A DNA stretch of 49,061 bases from Janthinobacterium psychrotolerans (GTDB lineage Bacteria; Pseudomonadota; Gammaproteobacteria; Burkholderiales; Burkholderiaceae_D), in NCBI RefSeq assembly GCF_001677885.1, contig NZ_LOCQ01000034.1, positions 1 through 49,061 on the forward strand. Direction: 5' to 3'. Made by a program: the position numbers and the translations under genes. Every line of letters starts with the position of its first letter. The first letter of the stretch is position 1. This document shows positions 36,872 through 47,816 of this stretch, piece after piece. The notes beneath the pieces are model-generated. The model searched no databases. It saw nothing but the letters and a program-made list of their open reading frames with translations, and was not told where the DNA came from.

Positions 36872-38383
36872 TCAAGAAGCCAAATGGCGGGCCTGGCGCT
36901 GCGGCAGGGCGGCTGCCGCCAAAGGCGCCTTTGGCTGCTCGGCGGGGTGGCCATGCTGTGCCGCTTTGGCGCCGCCCGCATAGTCGCTGGCCACCAGGGC
37001 GTTGGCCTGCTGGGCGTTCAGGCCGCGCGTCTGCAGCCACTGCGCCACCAGCTTGGCCAGCTTTTCCATGGCGATGCGGTGGGTGGCGTCGGTATTGGCA
37101 TACAGCCAGTTGGAAAAATCCATGAAGTTCTCGAACGGCGCCTCGCCCAGCATCCATTGCACCGTGTTGGCAAAGCGGCCCGAGTTGGCCACCAGGTCCC
37201 AGTAGCGGGCAAAGCGCACCAGGCGCTGCATGCTCATGAAGTCGAGGTGCTTGTTGGCCAGGATGGTGTAGGGCGGGTGCGGATCGAACACCATGCCGTA
37301 TTCTTCGGTGTGGCGAATGATCGGCGTGCCGCGCAGGCGCTTCAGAATGCCGAACTGGATCTCGTGCGGTTTTAACGCCACCAGTTTGTTGAAGCCGGCC
37401 GCAAAACTGGCCTCGTCCTCGCCCGGCAGGCCGGCGATCAGGTCGACGTGCAAATGGGCGTTCGATTCCTCGCACAGCCAGCGGATATTGTCGGCCGCCT
37501 TTTGATTATCTTGCCGGCGGCTGACCAGGGCTTGCACCTCGGGGTTGAAGCTCTGGATGCCGATTTCGAACTGCAGCGCGCCGGGCGGGAATTTGCTGAT
37601 GCCCTCTTTCAGCGCATCGGGCAGGTGGTCGGGCACCAGCTCGAAGTGGGCGTAGATCGGGTCGTCCGGGTTGGCCTCGATTTTGTCGAGGAAAAACTGC
37701 ATGATCTTCAGGCTGGTCTTGATGTTCAGGTTGAAGGTGCGGTCGACGAACTTGAACAGCCGCGCGCCGCGCGCATGCAGGGCCTCCATCTCGGCCAGAA
37801 AATTCTCGAGCGCGAACGGCCAGGCCGTCTTGTCCAGCGCGGACAGGCAGAACTCGCACTTGAACGGGCAGCCGCGCGACGCTTCCACGTACAGGGTGCG
37901 GTGGCGGATGTCGTCGTCTGTATATAGAGAGTAGGGCGTTTGCAGTTCCGCCAGCGGCGCCTGCACGCCGGCGTGGATCTTCATGATCGGTTTCGGGCCG
38001 TTGAGGATCTCGCCACACAGCTTGGGGAAGGTGACGTCGCCCCAGCCCGTGATCAGATAGTCGGCCAGCCTGACGATTTCCTGCTCGCCCGCCTCGTGCG
38101 ACACCTCGGGGCCGCCGAGCACGATGATGACCTCGGGCGCCACTTTTTTCAGCATGGCGACCAGCTTGGTGGTTTCCTCGACGTTCCAGATATACACGCC
38201 AAAACCGATGATGCGCGGCTTGTTGACGAGGATGCGCTCGACCAGTTCCGTGGTTTTCGCGCCGATCACGAATTCCTGCAGCCGCGTCTGCGCCTGCAGC
38301 GGCCCCATGTTGGCCAGCAGGTAGCGCAGGCCCAGCGAGGCGTGGGTATAGCGGGCGTTCAGGGTGGAAAGCAGGATGGTCAT
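36872..38383 (-). CDS. B12-binding domain radical SAM protein (DUF4080 type)
   Basis: 503 residues. The N-terminal Rossmann-like cobalamin-binding domain (about 1-140) includes VLGGPEVSHEAGEQEIVRLADYLITGWGD. The radical SAM core follows with the cluster motif C172-x3-C176-x2-C179 (SRGCPFKCEFCLS), and a DUF4080 C-terminal part with FMDFSNWLYANTD. These proteins use AdoMet and a 4Fe-4S cluster; substrate is unknown. The last ~45 residues are Ala/Gln/Lys-rich. It lies 90 bases upstream of the lipid-transport operon, divergent from the yfa-type operon. Confidence 0.9.
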   Translation of the reverse strand: MTILLSTLNARYTHASLGLRYLLANMGPLQAQTRLQEFVIGAKTTELVERILVNKPRIIGFGVYIWNVEETTKLVAMLKKVAPEVIIVLGGPEVSHEAGEQEIVRLADYLITGWGDVTFPKLCGEILNGPKPIMKIHAGVQAPLAELQTPYSLYTDDDIRHRTLYVEASRGCPFKCEFCLSALDKTAWPFALENFLAEMEALHARGARLFKFVDRTFNLNIKTSLKIMQFFLDKIEANPDDPIYAHFELVPDHLPDALKEGISKFPPGALQFEIGIQSFNPEVQALVSRRQDNQKAADNIRWLCEESNAHLHVDLIAGLPGEDEASFAAGFNKLVALKPHEIQFGILKRLRGTPIIRHTEEYGMVFDPHPPYTILANKHLDFMSMQRLVRFARYWDLVANSGRFANTVQWMLGEAPFENFMDFSNWLYANTDATHRIAMEKLAKLVAQWLQTRGLNAQQANALVASDYAGGAKAAQHGHPAEQPKAPLAAAALPQRQARHLAS

Positions 38384-38519
38384 GGCGGCGATAAAAACGG
38401 CGAAACCGCTATTTTACGCTGTCGTGTCAGCAGTGCGCTGCGCGGATAAATGCCATGTTACCATTTGTCAATAATTACCAACTTGGCAATGCTGCGGCAA
38501 GGTAACAAGGGGATACACG

Positions 38520-40136
38520 GTGCTGGCGAAAAAAAGTATCAATAAAAAAGTCCTGTTCGGCGTGCTTGCCGGCGTGGCGGTGGTGGCGGCCGCGCTGGTC
38601 GCTTACCGGGCGTTTGGCTGGGGCGCGATGGGGCCGGTCAACAGCCTCAAGCTCGATCTGTCGCGGCCCGATGCGCTGGTGCGCACCAAAAGCCTGTCGA
38701 CCCTGCCGCGCGACCTGCTGACGGTGCCGCTGGCGCGCGACGTGCTGCGCGAGGAATTCCTGTTCTATTACGAACAAGGCGAAGACCGGCTCGGCCTCAA
38801 GGGTAGCCTGCGCCGCATCGCCTATGAACACCAGTTGAACTGGGGCGACCAGCTGCTGCGCATGGTGCTGGACCAGCCGGCCGAAGTGGCGCTGTGGCGC
38901 GACGCCGACGGCTCGCTCAAGCACTTTGCGATTGCCGTGTCGCGCAGCCAGTTGACGCGCATCCTGGAAGAAGCGGGCAAGGTGGCGCTCAAGGATACCC
39001 AGATGAGCGTGGCCGGCAGCCTGCGCGTCGACGGCGACAGCGTGCCCGTGTATGCGCTCAATTACGCCTGGCAGCGCACCTTGCTGTTCGCCGCCCACGG
39101 CCAGCGGCTGGTGATCCTGTCCCATCCCGGCATGCTGTATGGCGGCGCCGAGGGTAAAAAGGGCGATGGCACGGCCGAGAAAACCGTCATCAGCCTGCTG
39201 GGCAAGGAGGCGGACAAGCAGAATGTGTTTCATCCGCAATTCCATCTCGATAACGCCGCGCCGGATGGCCACAGCATCGCCGTCAAGGCGGACTTTTTAT
39301 CGTTCGGCTACCAGCCCTTTTTTGGCGCGTTGCAGGCGCTGCGCTTTGATTTTCAACAAGGCGCCTGGCAGTCCAAGGTGCTGCTCGATGGCGACAAGCT
39401 GAAAAACAATGCCTACGACAGCAGCGCCCTGTGGCCGGTGCTGCCGCACAGCCCGAGTGCCTGCTTCAGCGTGCCGGTGGACTGGAGTGCATTGGCCCCC
39501 GTGCTCAAGCGCCTGGGCAGCAAGACCTCCGAGCCGGTGGCGCCGCTGGCCGAGCACTTGCAAGGCCCGGCCGCCGCCTGCTGGTATGGCAATTCGCGGC
39601 TGCATACGCCGGTGTTTGTCGCCACGCGCAAGCCCCAGGCGGGCGACGATGCGCTGTATGGCAGCCTGTTCGAGGCCGCCATCGGCGGCAAGGATGCGGT
39701 GCGCAAGAGCACCGGCAAGGACGGCGGGGGTGAGTTCCTGCGCTGGGAACGCACCATCACCACGGCGCTGGGGAAGACTAACGCGGCGCTGGCGGTGGCC
39801 GGCAATACGGTCGTGTTTTCCGCCGATGGCAAGCTGGTCGACCAGGTGCTGGCGGTGCGCCGCAAGCAGGCGCCGGCCGCCAGCGACCTGCTGCCCGATG
39901 GCGCCCGCACGGTCGGCCTGATTGCGCCGGCCTCGCTGGCCAAATTGATCCAGTTCGAAGCGTTTGACACGCTGCCCGCCAATAACGAGCCGGTCCTGCG
40001 CGCGGCCGCCAACGAACACCTGGTGCCGCGCCTGGACGCGCTGAAAAAATACCCGCCGCTGCGCATGGTGCTCAAGCAGCCGCCAGCCGGCGGCACATCG
40101 TGGCAAACGCTGGAATGGCAGGAGGCGGCGCGATGA
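38520..40136 (+). CDS. yfaA: DUF2138 protein, YfaA-like
   Basis: 538 residues from a GTG start with AAGGGG seven bases upstream. One N-terminal membrane segment (about 8-26, [21 protein letters not shown]) anchors a large periplasmic part. The body carries the DUF2138 pattern: [62 protein letters not shown] at about 40-100. It is the first gene of the operon matching E. coli yfaA/T/S/Q/P and P. aeruginosa mag. Its function is unknown; it is probably a membrane anchor or partner for the macroglobulin. Confidence 0.9.
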   Translation: MLAKKSINKKVLFGVLAGVAVVAAALVAYRAFGWGAMGPVNSLKLDLSRPDALVRTKSLSTLPRDLLTVPLARDVLREEFLFYYEQGEDRLGLKGSLRRIAYEHQLNWGDQLLRMVLDQPAEVALWRDADGSLKHFAIAVSRSQLTRILEEAGKVALKDTQMSVAGSLRVDGDSVPVYALNYAWQRTLLFAAHGQRLVILSHPGMLYGGAEGKKGDGTAEKTVISLLGKEADKQNVFHPQFHLDNAAPDGHSIAVKADFLSFGYQPFFGALQALRFDFQQGAWQSKVLLDGDKLKNNAYDSSALWPVLPHSPSACFSVPVDWSALAPVLKRLGSKTSEPVAPLAEHLQGPAAACWYGNSRLHTPVFVATRKPQAGDDALYGSLFEAAIGGKDAVRKSTGKDGGGEFLRWERTITTALGKTNAALAVAGNTVVFSADGKLVDQVLAVRRKQAPAASDLLPDGARTVGLIAPASLAKLIQFEAFDTLPANNEPVLRAAANEHLVPRLDALKKYPPLRMVLKQPPAGGTSWQTLEWQEAAR

Positions 40137-40807
40137 CGCAGTTACCTGGCCGGCGTGCCTGCCTGCGGTTGATGGCGGCCTGCGCCGCCTCCGTTGCCGC
40201 ACCCCGGGTCTGGGCCCTGCGCGCGGTCGCCGAGACGCAAGTGCAGCTGTCGCAGGCGCAAAGCCGCGCCTTCCAGGCCTGGATGCTGCGCATCGTGAAT
40301 GCCCAGATCGAACGGGGGCCGTCGCCGCGCTGGACCCACCGCGACTGCGCCGGCCTGGTGCGCTTTGCCGTCAACGAAGCGCTCACCGTGCACGACGCGA
40401 AATGGCTGCATGCGAACGGCATCGCCAGCGACCGGCGATTGCCGCCCGAGCTGGAACTGACGCCGGCGCAAGCGGCCTTGCGCAACCGCTGGGTGCAGAC
40501 GGGCGGCACCGTCGGCCACTTTGTCACGGCGCTGGCGCTGGTGCAGCACAACAGCCGCTTTGTCGCGCGCGAAATCAGCCAGGCCCTGCCCGGCGACCTG
40601 CTGTTTTTCGACCAGGGCGACGAACAGCATCTGATGGTCTGGATGGGGGCGCGCATCGCCTACCACACCGGCACCGTCAGTCCCGACGACAATGGTCTGC
40701 GGACCGTCGATATCCAACAACTCACGACCTGGAAGGACACCCGGTGGCAACCTGTGCCCAACAATCCGAATTTTGCCGGGGTATTCCGGCTGGCGTTTTT
40801 ATCATGA
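40133..40807 (+). CDS. yfaT: DUF1175 protein, YfaT-like, NlpC/P60-like fold
   Basis: 224 residues starting at the ATG that overlaps the yfaA stop (ATGA). The signal peptide begins [20 protein letters not shown], with a twin-arginine pair, so Tat export is possible. The mature part has [13 protein letters not shown] and, later, [20 protein letters not shown], a Cys-then-His arrangement resembling the active centre of NlpC/P60 peptidases. DUF1175 genes accompany yfaS-type macroglobulin genes. A peptidase or amidase role is inferred from the motif only. Confidence 0.88.
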   Translation: MTQLPGRRACLRLMAACAASVAAPRVWALRAVAETQVQLSQAQSRAFQAWMLRIVNAQIERGPSPRWTHRDCAGLVRFAVNEALTVHDAKWLHANGIASDRRLPPELELTPAQAALRNRWVQTGGTVGHFVTALALVQHNSRFVAREISQALPGDLLFFDQGDEQHLMVWMGARIAYHTGTVSPDDNGLRTVDIQQLTTWKDTRWQPVPNNPNFAGVFRLAFLS

Positions 40808-43800
40808 AGCGATTCCTGACCAGCATGCTGGCGCTGATGCTATTGGTGGCAGGCGCCGCCTTGGCGCAGGAACGCGAACCGAGCAACTACGCTAGCTTCA
40901 AGGGCGAACCGTTCTTCCTGCTGTCGGACGCCAGCTACGGCAGCGTCGACGAAGCGCGCGTGCGCCTGGAAGTGCCGGGCCGCGACATGGGGCGCATGAA
41001 CCTGGAAGCGTATTCGGGCGCCGACATCGTCGTCTACCGCGTGCCCGAACCGATGGATTTTTTGAAGAAGCAGCGCAATCTGCACCGCATCCAGGTCGAA
41101 GGCAATTACCAGGGCGAGGGGATTGCCAATACCCTGAGCTTTTTGTGGGACAGCTGGTGGAAGCAGTCGCGCCTGGCGTGGCGCAAGCTGTTTTCGGGCG
41201 ACGCGCGCCTGGCGGTCACGAAAGAACAGCCGCAGCTGGCGACCAGTGACGCGATCCGCCGGCGCACCGTGTTCGCCAATCATCCGCAGTACAAGCCGAT
41301 CAAGGGCATGGAACTGGTCGACAGCTTCCGCTATCCGCTGTGGCAGGCGAAAGCGATCGAACCGCCCAAAGGCGTGAAACTGGACGGCTCGAGCAGCGAA
41401 TTTATCGTCGCCGGCGCCGGCAATGTGATGATCCCGCTGGGCAAGCGCAAGCCTGGCTTGTACCTGATCGAAGCGATCATCGGCGAGCACCGCGCCACCA
41501 CCTTGGTGTTTGTGTCTGACACGGTGGCGGTGACCAAGGTCTCGTCAGGCCAGATGCTGGTCTGGACCGCGCGGCGCGACAACAGCGCCGCCGTGGCCGG
41601 CGCCAGCCTGGTGTGGACCGACGGCACCGGCGTGCTGCAGTCGGCCACCACCGGTGCCGACGGCGTCGCTTCGCTCGAGCGCGGCAGCCCCGAACACACG
41701 TATGTGCTGGGCCAGGACCGCGCCGGCGGCGTGTTCGTGTCCGAAAATTTTTACTATGACAGCGAAATCTACAATACCAAGATCTATGCCGTCACCGACC
41801 GGCCCTTGTACCGCCCCGGCGACGAGGTCAACGTGAAGTTTCTGGGCCGCGAATTTACCTCCGCGCGCAATTCCCAGGCCGCCGCTGCCGCACCGCTCAG
41901 CCTCACCGTGCTCAATCCCAACGGCACGCCGCTGCTGACGCAAACGCTGCAGTTATCGAGCGACACCGGCGCCGACACGCGCTTTCGTTTGCCAGCCGAA
42001 GCGACGGCCGGCGGCTATGAGCTGCGCTTCAACTACAAGGACGGCGTGTATGGCGCGGCCTTCCGCGTGGCCGAATATGTCAAGCCGCACTTTGAAATCA
42101 ATGTCCAGCCGGCGAAACCGGAATTCAAGACGGGTGAAGCGGTCAAGGGCAGCATCGCGCTGCGCTACCCGGACGGCAAACCGGTGAAAAATGCGAAGAT
42201 GACCCTGTCGCTGCGCAGCCAGCAAAACACCATGGTCGAAGGCGAGCTGCGTTACAGCGGCCTGTTCCCGGTGGCCCTGAAGACCGAGGAGGTGAGCAGC
42301 GACGGCAGCGGCAATGTGGATTTCACCTTGCCGCCGGCCACCGATCCGTCGCGTTATATTTTGACCGTGCTGGCGACCGATGGCGCGGCCTACCGCGTCA
42401 AGGCGACGCGCGAACTGATGATCGAGCGTTCGACCAGCAGCTACCAGTTGAAGGCGGCGCGCCAGTTTTCCGATCCGGGCCAGGCCGTGCATTTTGATTT
42501 GCTGGCTGATGGCCAGGGCGCGGCCAGGCCGGTGCGCTGGGAGATGGTGCTGCTGGAAAAACAGAGCAAGACCGACGGCGCTTTCGATCCGAACGCCAAG
42601 GGCTGGGACGTGACATTTCCGGCATCGGGTTCGTACCAGCTGGCGCTGCGCGACGAGCGTGGCAACCTGCTGGCGGCAGCCAGCCACTGGGTCTCGGGCG
42701 ACGGCGTGCAGGCCACGCCGGGCAGCATCGAGATCGTGCTCGACCGCGCCCGCTATCGCTCCGGCGACACCGCCGAAGCCCTGATCACGTTTTCCGACAA
42801 GGTCGACCAGGCGCTGTTCACCCTCGAGCGCGACAAGGTGGAGCAATATGGGTTGATGGCAGGCCGCGCCGACTGGTACCAGGCGCAGCGCGTGTCGCCG
42901 CGCCAGTGGAAAGTGCGCATCCCCGTAAAAGAAGAGCATGGCCCGAACATGACCTTCTCGGTGGCCTACACGCGCAATGGCGACTTCGTGTTCGAGAACG
43001 CCGGCCTGCAGGTGATCGAGCCGCGCATCGCGCTGCAGTTCAAGGCCGACAAGGAGGTCTACCAGCCCGGCGACAAAGTCACGCTGGATGTGAAGGCGAC
43101 GCTGGACGGCAAGCCCCTGAGCACCATGGTGGCGCTGGGCGTGGTCGATGAAATGATCTATGTGCTGCAGCCGGAAATCGCGCCCGATATCGGCGACTTC
43201 TTCTACCACCCGCGCCGCAACAACGTGCGCACCACGGCCAGCCTGTCGTTCATCAGCTACGACATGGCGCAGGGCCGCACCGCCGGTGCGCCGGCGCGCC
43301 ACAATTACAACGAGCGTGGCGTGAAAGTGCTGGAACGGCCGCGCCGCGACAATATCGATACCGCCTACTGGGCGCCGTCGCTGAAAACCGACGCCAATGG
43401 CATGGCGCGCGTGAGCTTTACCATGCCCGACGCGCTGACCCGCTGGCGCATCACCGGCCGCGCGATGGACGATCAGGGCCGCGTGGGCCAGCGCACCGGC
43501 TATCTGCGTTCCGATAAAAACTTCTATGCCAAGTGGACCGCGCCCGACTGGATGCGCGCCGGCGACGCGCCGCGCGCTTCGGTGGCCGTGTTCAACCAGA
43601 CCGGCAAGGAACAGGCGCTGGACGTTACGCTGTCCGGTGGAGCGCAGCCGAAAACCGAAAAACTGTCGGCCAAGCCGGGTGTGAACTATGTCGAATTCCC
43701 GCTCGCTGCGGGCGTTGCAGGACCGCTGCGCCTGGAAGTGAAACAGAACGGCAAGGTAGTTGATGCCCTGGACACCGCCATGACCACCTTGCCCGCCGCC

Positions 43801-45351
43801 TGGAGCAGCCCGCGTTCGCTGGTGCTGCCGCTCGATGGATCCAGCGGCGAGCTGGCGCTCAAGCTGCCGGCGGACGCGCGCAATATCCGTGTCTCATTTG
43901 CGCAAGGGGCGGCCAGCCAGTTTGCCCGCATCGCCGACGACCTGATCGACTATCCGTATGGCTGCGTCGAGCAGACGGCCAGCCGCCTGATTCCGCTGGC
44001 GCTGGCCACCCAAAGCCTGGGTCCGGACGCCGGCGCGCCGTACGAACGCTTGCAGGCCACATTGACCGCGCAGCGTCTGCGCCTGGTGTCGATGGCCGGC
44101 CCGAAAGCCGTCTTCGGCTGGTGGGGCAACGCCACCGCCGGCAACGCCCTGATGACGGCCTACGCCTATTACGCCGACTGGTATGCTTCGCGCGCGCTGC
44201 GCATCGAACTGCCGGCCGAGCACTGGAACAAGCTGCTGGCCGTCTACAGCGAAAGCGGTTTGAAGGACCCGATGGGCGAGCGCGCGCTGGTGCTGTGGAT
44301 GGCGCGCGAGATGGGCCTGCCGACGCAGACGCTCGCTTCTGGCCTGGTCGACGACAGCGCGATTGCCACCTTGGGCGGCAAGCCGCGCGTGCCTGGCGAC
44401 AGCGGCAGCCTGCTGCTGGGCGGCAGCACTGACCGTGAGGCGCAGGCGATGTCGTTTGGCTTGGTGGCGCTGGTCGCCGCCCAGAACGGCATGGCCTTGC
44501 CGCACTCGCTGCAGCTGCAAGTGGCCAGTGCGTGGCAGGTGCTGCGTGAATCGAAAGCGCCGCTGGCGCAGGCACTGCTGATGCTGGCCGGCGAAGTGCC
44601 GCCTACCCAGGCCGAGGCGGTGCTGGCCAGCGTGCGCGCCGAGATGCCGACCCTGGACCGGGCGATGACCTTGCTGTGGGTGCAGAAGAAACTGGGCGGT
44701 CCGGCATTCGGCAAGGCGCCGGCCGTGGCGCTCGAAGGCGCCTGGCAAAAACGCGACAGCCGCAGCGGCCAGCCGTTGTGGCGCTGGACGGATGCCAGGG
44801 CCGTGCCTGATACATTGCGCCTCGCGGCATCGACTCCCGCGCCGGCCGGCACGGTGGCCATGGTGCAGTACGACAGCCATGCCGCCGAAGCGCAGACGCT
44901 GCCAGTCACGGTGGAACGCCGCATCCTGCGCATGATCGCGGGCAAGGGTGGCTACACGACGGAGCTGGTCAAGCCGGGCGAGACCATCAGCACCGATGCG
45001 CTGTACCTTGATGAAATCACCCTGAAAGCGGCGGCGGGCACGAAAAACCGCTTTGGCTTGCTGGAAGTGGCGCTGCCGCCGGGTGCCATGGTCGAATCGA
45101 CGACCTGGGGCATGGTCATGGCCGGCGACAAGCCGGCCGCGCTGGAACGCGCGCGCCATACCGAGCGCCGCGACGGCTACGCGGTGCCGGTCGAGCCTTT
45201 GGAAGGCGAGGTGAGCGTGCGCCATCTGATCCGCTTCGCACAGAAGGGCAGTTATGTGCTGCCGCCGGCGCGTTTTTATCGCATGTACCAGCCGGAGCAA
45301 AAGGCCTTCGAGGGCGGCGGCAAGAGCACGCGCGCGCTGAAGGTCGAGTGA
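40804..45351 (+). CDS. yfaS: Bacterial alpha-2-macroglobulin, YfaS/MagD type
   Basis: 1515 residues from the ATG overlapping the yfaT stop (ATGA); the frame extends upstream only as an open shadow. Signal peptide [22 protein letters not shown] series of macroglobulin domains includes [39 protein letters not shown] and [24 protein letters not shown], then [20 protein letters not shown] of the A2M family. The thioester-type motif [16 protein letters not shown] has Cys1054. No lipobox is seen, so it is periplasmic unless held by partners. Such proteins trap proteases; in P. aeruginosa MagD complexes with other mag products in the inner membrane. Confidence 0.95.
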   Translation: MKRFLTSMLALMLLVAGAALAQEREPSNYASFKGEPFFLLSDASYGSVDEARVRLEVPGRDMGRMNLEAYSGADIVVYRVPEPMDFLKKQRNLHRIQVEGNYQGEGIANTLSFLWDSWWKQSRLAWRKLFSGDARLAVTKEQPQLATSDAIRRRTVFANHPQYKPIKGMELVDSFRYPLWQAKAIEPPKGVKLDGSSSEFIVAGAGNVMIPLGKRKPGLYLIEAIIGEHRATTLVFVSDTVAVTKVSSGQMLVWTARRDNSAAVAGASLVWTDGTGVLQSATTGADGVASLERGSPEHTYVLGQDRAGGVFVSENFYYDSEIYNTKIYAVTDRPLYRPGDEVNVKFLGREFTSARNSQAAAAAPLSLTVLNPNGTPLLTQTLQLSSDTGADTRFRLPAEATAGGYELRFNYKDGVYGAAFRVAEYVKPHFEINVQPAKPEFKTGEAVKGSIALRYPDGKPVKNAKMTLSLRSQQNTMVEGELRYSGLFPVALKTEEVSSDGSGNVDFTLPPATDPSRYILTVLATDGAAYRVKATRELMIERSTSSYQLKAARQFSDPGQAVHFDLLADGQGAARPVRWEMVLLEKQSKTDGAFDPNAKGWDVTFPASGSYQLALRDERGNLLAAASHWVSGDGVQATPGSIEIVLDRARYRSGDTAEALITFSDKVDQALFTLERDKVEQYGLMAGRADWYQAQRVSPRQWKVRIPVKEEHGPNMTFSVAYTRNGDFVFENAGLQVIEPRIALQFKADKEVYQPGDKVTLDVKATLDGKPLSTMVALGVVDEMIYVLQPEIAPDIGDFFYHPRRNNVRTTASLSFISYDMAQGRTAGAPARHNYNERGVKVLERPRRDNIDTAYWAPSLKTDANGMARVSFTMPDALTRWRITGRAMDDQGRVGQRTGYLRSDKNFYAKWTAPDWMRAGDAPRASVAVFNQTGKEQALDVTLSGGAQPKTEKLSAKPGVNYVEFPLAAGVAGPLRLEVKQNGKVVDALDTAMTTLPAAWSSPRSLVLPLDGSSGELALKLPADARNIRVSFAQGAASQFARIADDLIDYPYGCVEQTASRLIPLALATQSLGPDAGAPYERLQATLTAQRLRLVSMAGPKAVFGWWGNATAGNALMTAYAYYADWYASRALRIELPAEHWNKLLAVYSESGLKDPMGERALVLWMAREMGLPTQTLASGLVDDSAIATLGGKPRVPGDSGSLLLGGSTDREAQAMSFGLVALVAAQNGMALPHSLQLQVASAWQVLRESKAPLAQALLMLAGEVPPTQAEAVLASVRAEMPTLDRAMTLLWVQKKLGGPAFGKAPAVALEGAWQKRDSRSGQPLWRWTDARAVPDTLRLAASTPAPAGTVAMVQYDSHAAEAQTLPVTVERRILRMIAGKGGYTTELVKPGETISTDALYLDEITLKAAAGTKNRFGLLEVALPPGAMVESTTWGMVMAGDKPAALERARHTERRDGYAVPVEPLEGEVSVRHLIRFAQKGSYVLPPARFYRMYQPEQKAFEGGGKSTRALKVE

Positions 45352-47033
45352 TGGCCTGCGCACGTCCAGCCTTGATGCTTGCCGCCTTGCTGGCCGCGCC
45401 TGCGTGGGCGGCCTCTCTGGACGTGGCCTGGTGGCGCGACGGCAAGGTGGAAGTGCGCCAGCTGCGCCAGGGCGGCGCGCCGCCACCACCGTTTGACGGC
45501 GCGCGGCAGGTGCCGCTGGCCAGCCTGTGGAAGCTGTTCGTGTATGTCTACGCCAGCGACAACAAGGTGGCGATGCCCGATTACCGCTGCGGCGGGCGCG
45601 ACCCGGAAGAAGTGTATTGCTGCGATGCCGGCCAGAGCATCACCCACGACGTGGCGCTGGCGCAGTCCTGTGGCCTGTTTTTCTCGCCCAAACGCCTGAT
45701 GATTACAAACGCGCCGTGGCGCACATACTGGACCGGCCGCCTGGGTGGCGCGCCGGCGGGCGACTTTGCCTGGCTGGCCGATCCCGCGCTGCTGACGCCA
45801 GCGCGCAGGGTGCGGCTGGACAGCCTGCTGCGCGCGCTGGCCAGCATTCCGGCCGCCAGCCGCCAGGACGCCGAAGCGGCGCTGCTGCGGGTGGTGCTCG
45901 ACGGGCGCGCCGGGCGCGGTGCCGACACGGCGCGCTGGTTCGGCAGCCAGCTGCGCGTCAAGACGTATTCCTGGCACGAGGCTGGCGGGCGCATCGGCGG
46001 CGCGGCCGGCTGGCTGGCCGACGGCACGCCGGTCTGGTTTGGCGGCGCCGGCGGCAGCAGCAATGTGTTCGAACAGTGGGCGCCAAAATTGGCCGCCAGC
46101 CTGCCGCCGGTCGGCGCGGCCGACGATGGCGGCTGTGTGGTGGTCGATTACTTCCAGCGCTATCCGATTCGCGCAGTGCGCGGCGAGCGCGGTATTGCCG
46201 CACCTGGCCCTTTGAATGGCCGCTACCACGTGCGCTTTGAAAATGGCCAGAACCTGGCCTTGCGCAGCAACGGCGAACTGATGCTGGTACAGGACAAGGG
46301 CGGGCGCCCGCAGTTGCGCGGCCGTTTCGGCGTCAATGAATATGTGGCGCGCGTGCTGGACCGCGAAGCCAATGCCAATGAGCCCGAGGCGGCCAAGGCG
46401 CTGGCGATTGCCGCGCGCACCTATCTGCAGCAGAACGCTGTGACGGTGGCCGGTTGCCAGCAGATCGCCGACAGCAGCGCCACCCAGCGCGTCAGCCCCA
46501 GCCCGGCCACGCCGGCGGCGCTGGCGATCGCGCGCTGGACCGACCAGTTGATTGTCGATGGCGTCACCGTGCGCTATCACAGCACCACGCCGTCCGAGGG
46601 CACGATGGCGTGGAGCGAGGCGGTGCGCCAGGCCAGAAAGGGCAAGCACTATGACGAACTGCTGGCGGCGGCCTATCCCGGCGGCGCGCTGAGCACCTTT
46701 GGCAATACCGGCGCGCGCTGCCAGCGCCTTTCGCAAAACGAGGACTGGCTGGCGCGTTCCATGCCGCGCTGGCGGCGCGTGCTGCAGCGCGAGGCCGGCT
46801 ACGAGGCGCCGGCGCAGGCGCCGCTGGTGTGCGCCCTGCAAAGCGGCGCGCCGTATTCCGAGCAGTCGCGCAACCGCATCTACATGCGGCCCCTGGCCAC
46901 GCGTGAGGACCGCATCACGCTGGCCCATGAATACCTGCATCTGGGCCTGCGCAATCATCCGCGCGGCCAGGATGAAGAGTATGTGGAACAGCTGGCGCGC
47001 CGGCTGGTCGACCTGAACCTGGAGGCGATATGA
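45351..47033 (+). CDS. yfaQ: DUF2300 protein, YfaQ-like, with SpoIID-like and HExxH parts
   Basis: 560 residues; the ATG at 45351 shares its A with the yfaS stop. Signal peptide to about residue 20. Residues ~50-245 look like a penicillin-binding/beta-lactamase fold (SLWK at 58-61, QSCG 106-109, VKTY near 203). Residues ~325-450 resemble SpoIID (NEYVARVLDREANANEPEAAKALAIAARTYL, then a Cys and the VDGVTVRYHSTTPSEG strand). The C-terminus has LAHEYLHLGLRNHP (HExxH at 526-530) with a downstream Glu, a metalloprotease-like signature. All three domain readings are by eye and may be degenerate. It stands within the macroglobulin operon. Confidence 0.85.
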   Translation: MACARPALMLAALLAAPAWAASLDVAWWRDGKVEVRQLRQGGAPPPPFDGARQVPLASLWKLFVYVYASDNKVAMPDYRCGGRDPEEVYCCDAGQSITHDVALAQSCGLFFSPKRLMITNAPWRTYWTGRLGGAPAGDFAWLADPALLTPARRVRLDSLLRALASIPAASRQDAEAALLRVVLDGRAGRGADTARWFGSQLRVKTYSWHEAGGRIGGAAGWLADGTPVWFGGAGGSSNVFEQWAPKLAASLPPVGAADDGGCVVVDYFQRYPIRAVRGERGIAAPGPLNGRYHVRFENGQNLALRSNGELMLVQDKGGRPQLRGRFGVNEYVARVLDREANANEPEAAKALAIAARTYLQQNAVTVAGCQQIADSSATQRVSPSPATPAALAIARWTDQLIVDGVTVRYHSTTPSEGTMAWSEAVRQARKGKHYDELLAAAYPGGALSTFGNTGARCQRLSQNEDWLARSMPRWRRVLQREAGYEAPAQAPLVCALQSGAPYSEQSRNRIYMRPLATREDRITLAHEYLHLGLRNHPRGQDEEYVEQLARRLVDLNLEAI

Positions 47034-47815
47034 AGCGCTGCATGTTGATGGCGATGGCGCTGGCCGGTCCTGGCGTGCAGGCCGCCGACAAGAGCATGAG
47101 CACGCCCATCGGCGGCTGGAACCGCGCAGGGTTCACCGACAAATCCGATGAACTGGCGGTCAACTATCCTTACTCGCTGATCGATCGTGGCGCGCAAAGT
47201 GGCCGGCGCATGATACGCGGCGAGCTGGAAAAGGCGGGCAAAAACCGGCCTGTGCACAAGCTGGTGGTCAATGGCAATCCGACCCCGCTGTACACGGACG
47301 ATGACGGCCGCTATGCGCGCGCCTATTCCTTCGGTTCCGGCTCGAACAGCATCGAGATCCGCTCGCCCGACGGCAAGCCGGTCAGGCGGGTGCAGTTCTA
47401 CGAGGCCGATCGCAGCCGGCCGCAGCCCATGATACGCATTATCGCCGCATGGGACGACAGCCAGGCCGAGGTCGACCTGCATGTGGTCACGCCCGATGGC
47501 CAGCATGCGTTCTGGTCGCATCCGACTCTCACCAACGGCGGTGGGCTTGACGTTGACACTGTCGACGGGCCGGGGCCGGAAAATTTCATGATGACCTCGC
47601 CCATGCGTGGGCTGTACCAGGTGTGGATCAATTACTGGGGCAATTTCAGCGGCGACGGCTATCACTTCGACGAGAAGACGCGCCAGCGGCCCGTCATTAC
47701 CAGCCGCATCACTTTGGTATTCAACGAAAACACGGCGCGCGAGCGGCGCGAGGAGTTTGTCGTGCCCTTGCGCGGTATCGGCGAGCTGACGCTGGTCAAG
47801 ACTTTCAAGTATTGA
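47030..47815 (+). CDS. yfaP: DUF2135 protein, YfaP-like, copy 1
   Basis: 261 residues; the ATG overlaps the yfaQ stop by four bases with GGAGGCG just upstream. A signal peptide ends near GVQAADK. The core shows SFGSGSNSIEIRSPDG, AAWDDSQAEVDLHVVTPDGQHAFW and GGGLDVDTVDGPGPENFMM, then GLYQVWINYWGNFSGDG, typical of DUF2135 beta-rich domains. A second homologue follows directly. Probably a periplasmic partner of the macroglobulin. Confidence 0.9.
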   Translation: MKRCMLMAMALAGPGVQAADKSMSTPIGGWNRAGFTDKSDELAVNYPYSLIDRGAQSGRRMIRGELEKAGKNRPVHKLVVNGNPTPLYTDDDGRYARAYSFGSGSNSIEIRSPDGKPVRRVQFYEADRSRPQPMIRIIAAWDDSQAEVDLHVVTPDGQHAFWSHPTLTNGGGLDVDTVDGPGPENFMMTSPMRGLYQVWINYWGNFSGDGYHFDEKTRQRPVITSRITLVFNENTARERREEFVVPLRGIGELTLVKTFKY

Positions 47816-47816
47816 G

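Noticed and set aside
43894..46958. Two 530-560-codon minus-strand frames opposite the macroglobulin and DUF2300 genes
   Set aside because: Shadows with low-complexity Arg/Ala/Gly/His composition; the plus-strand operon is coupled by overlaps.
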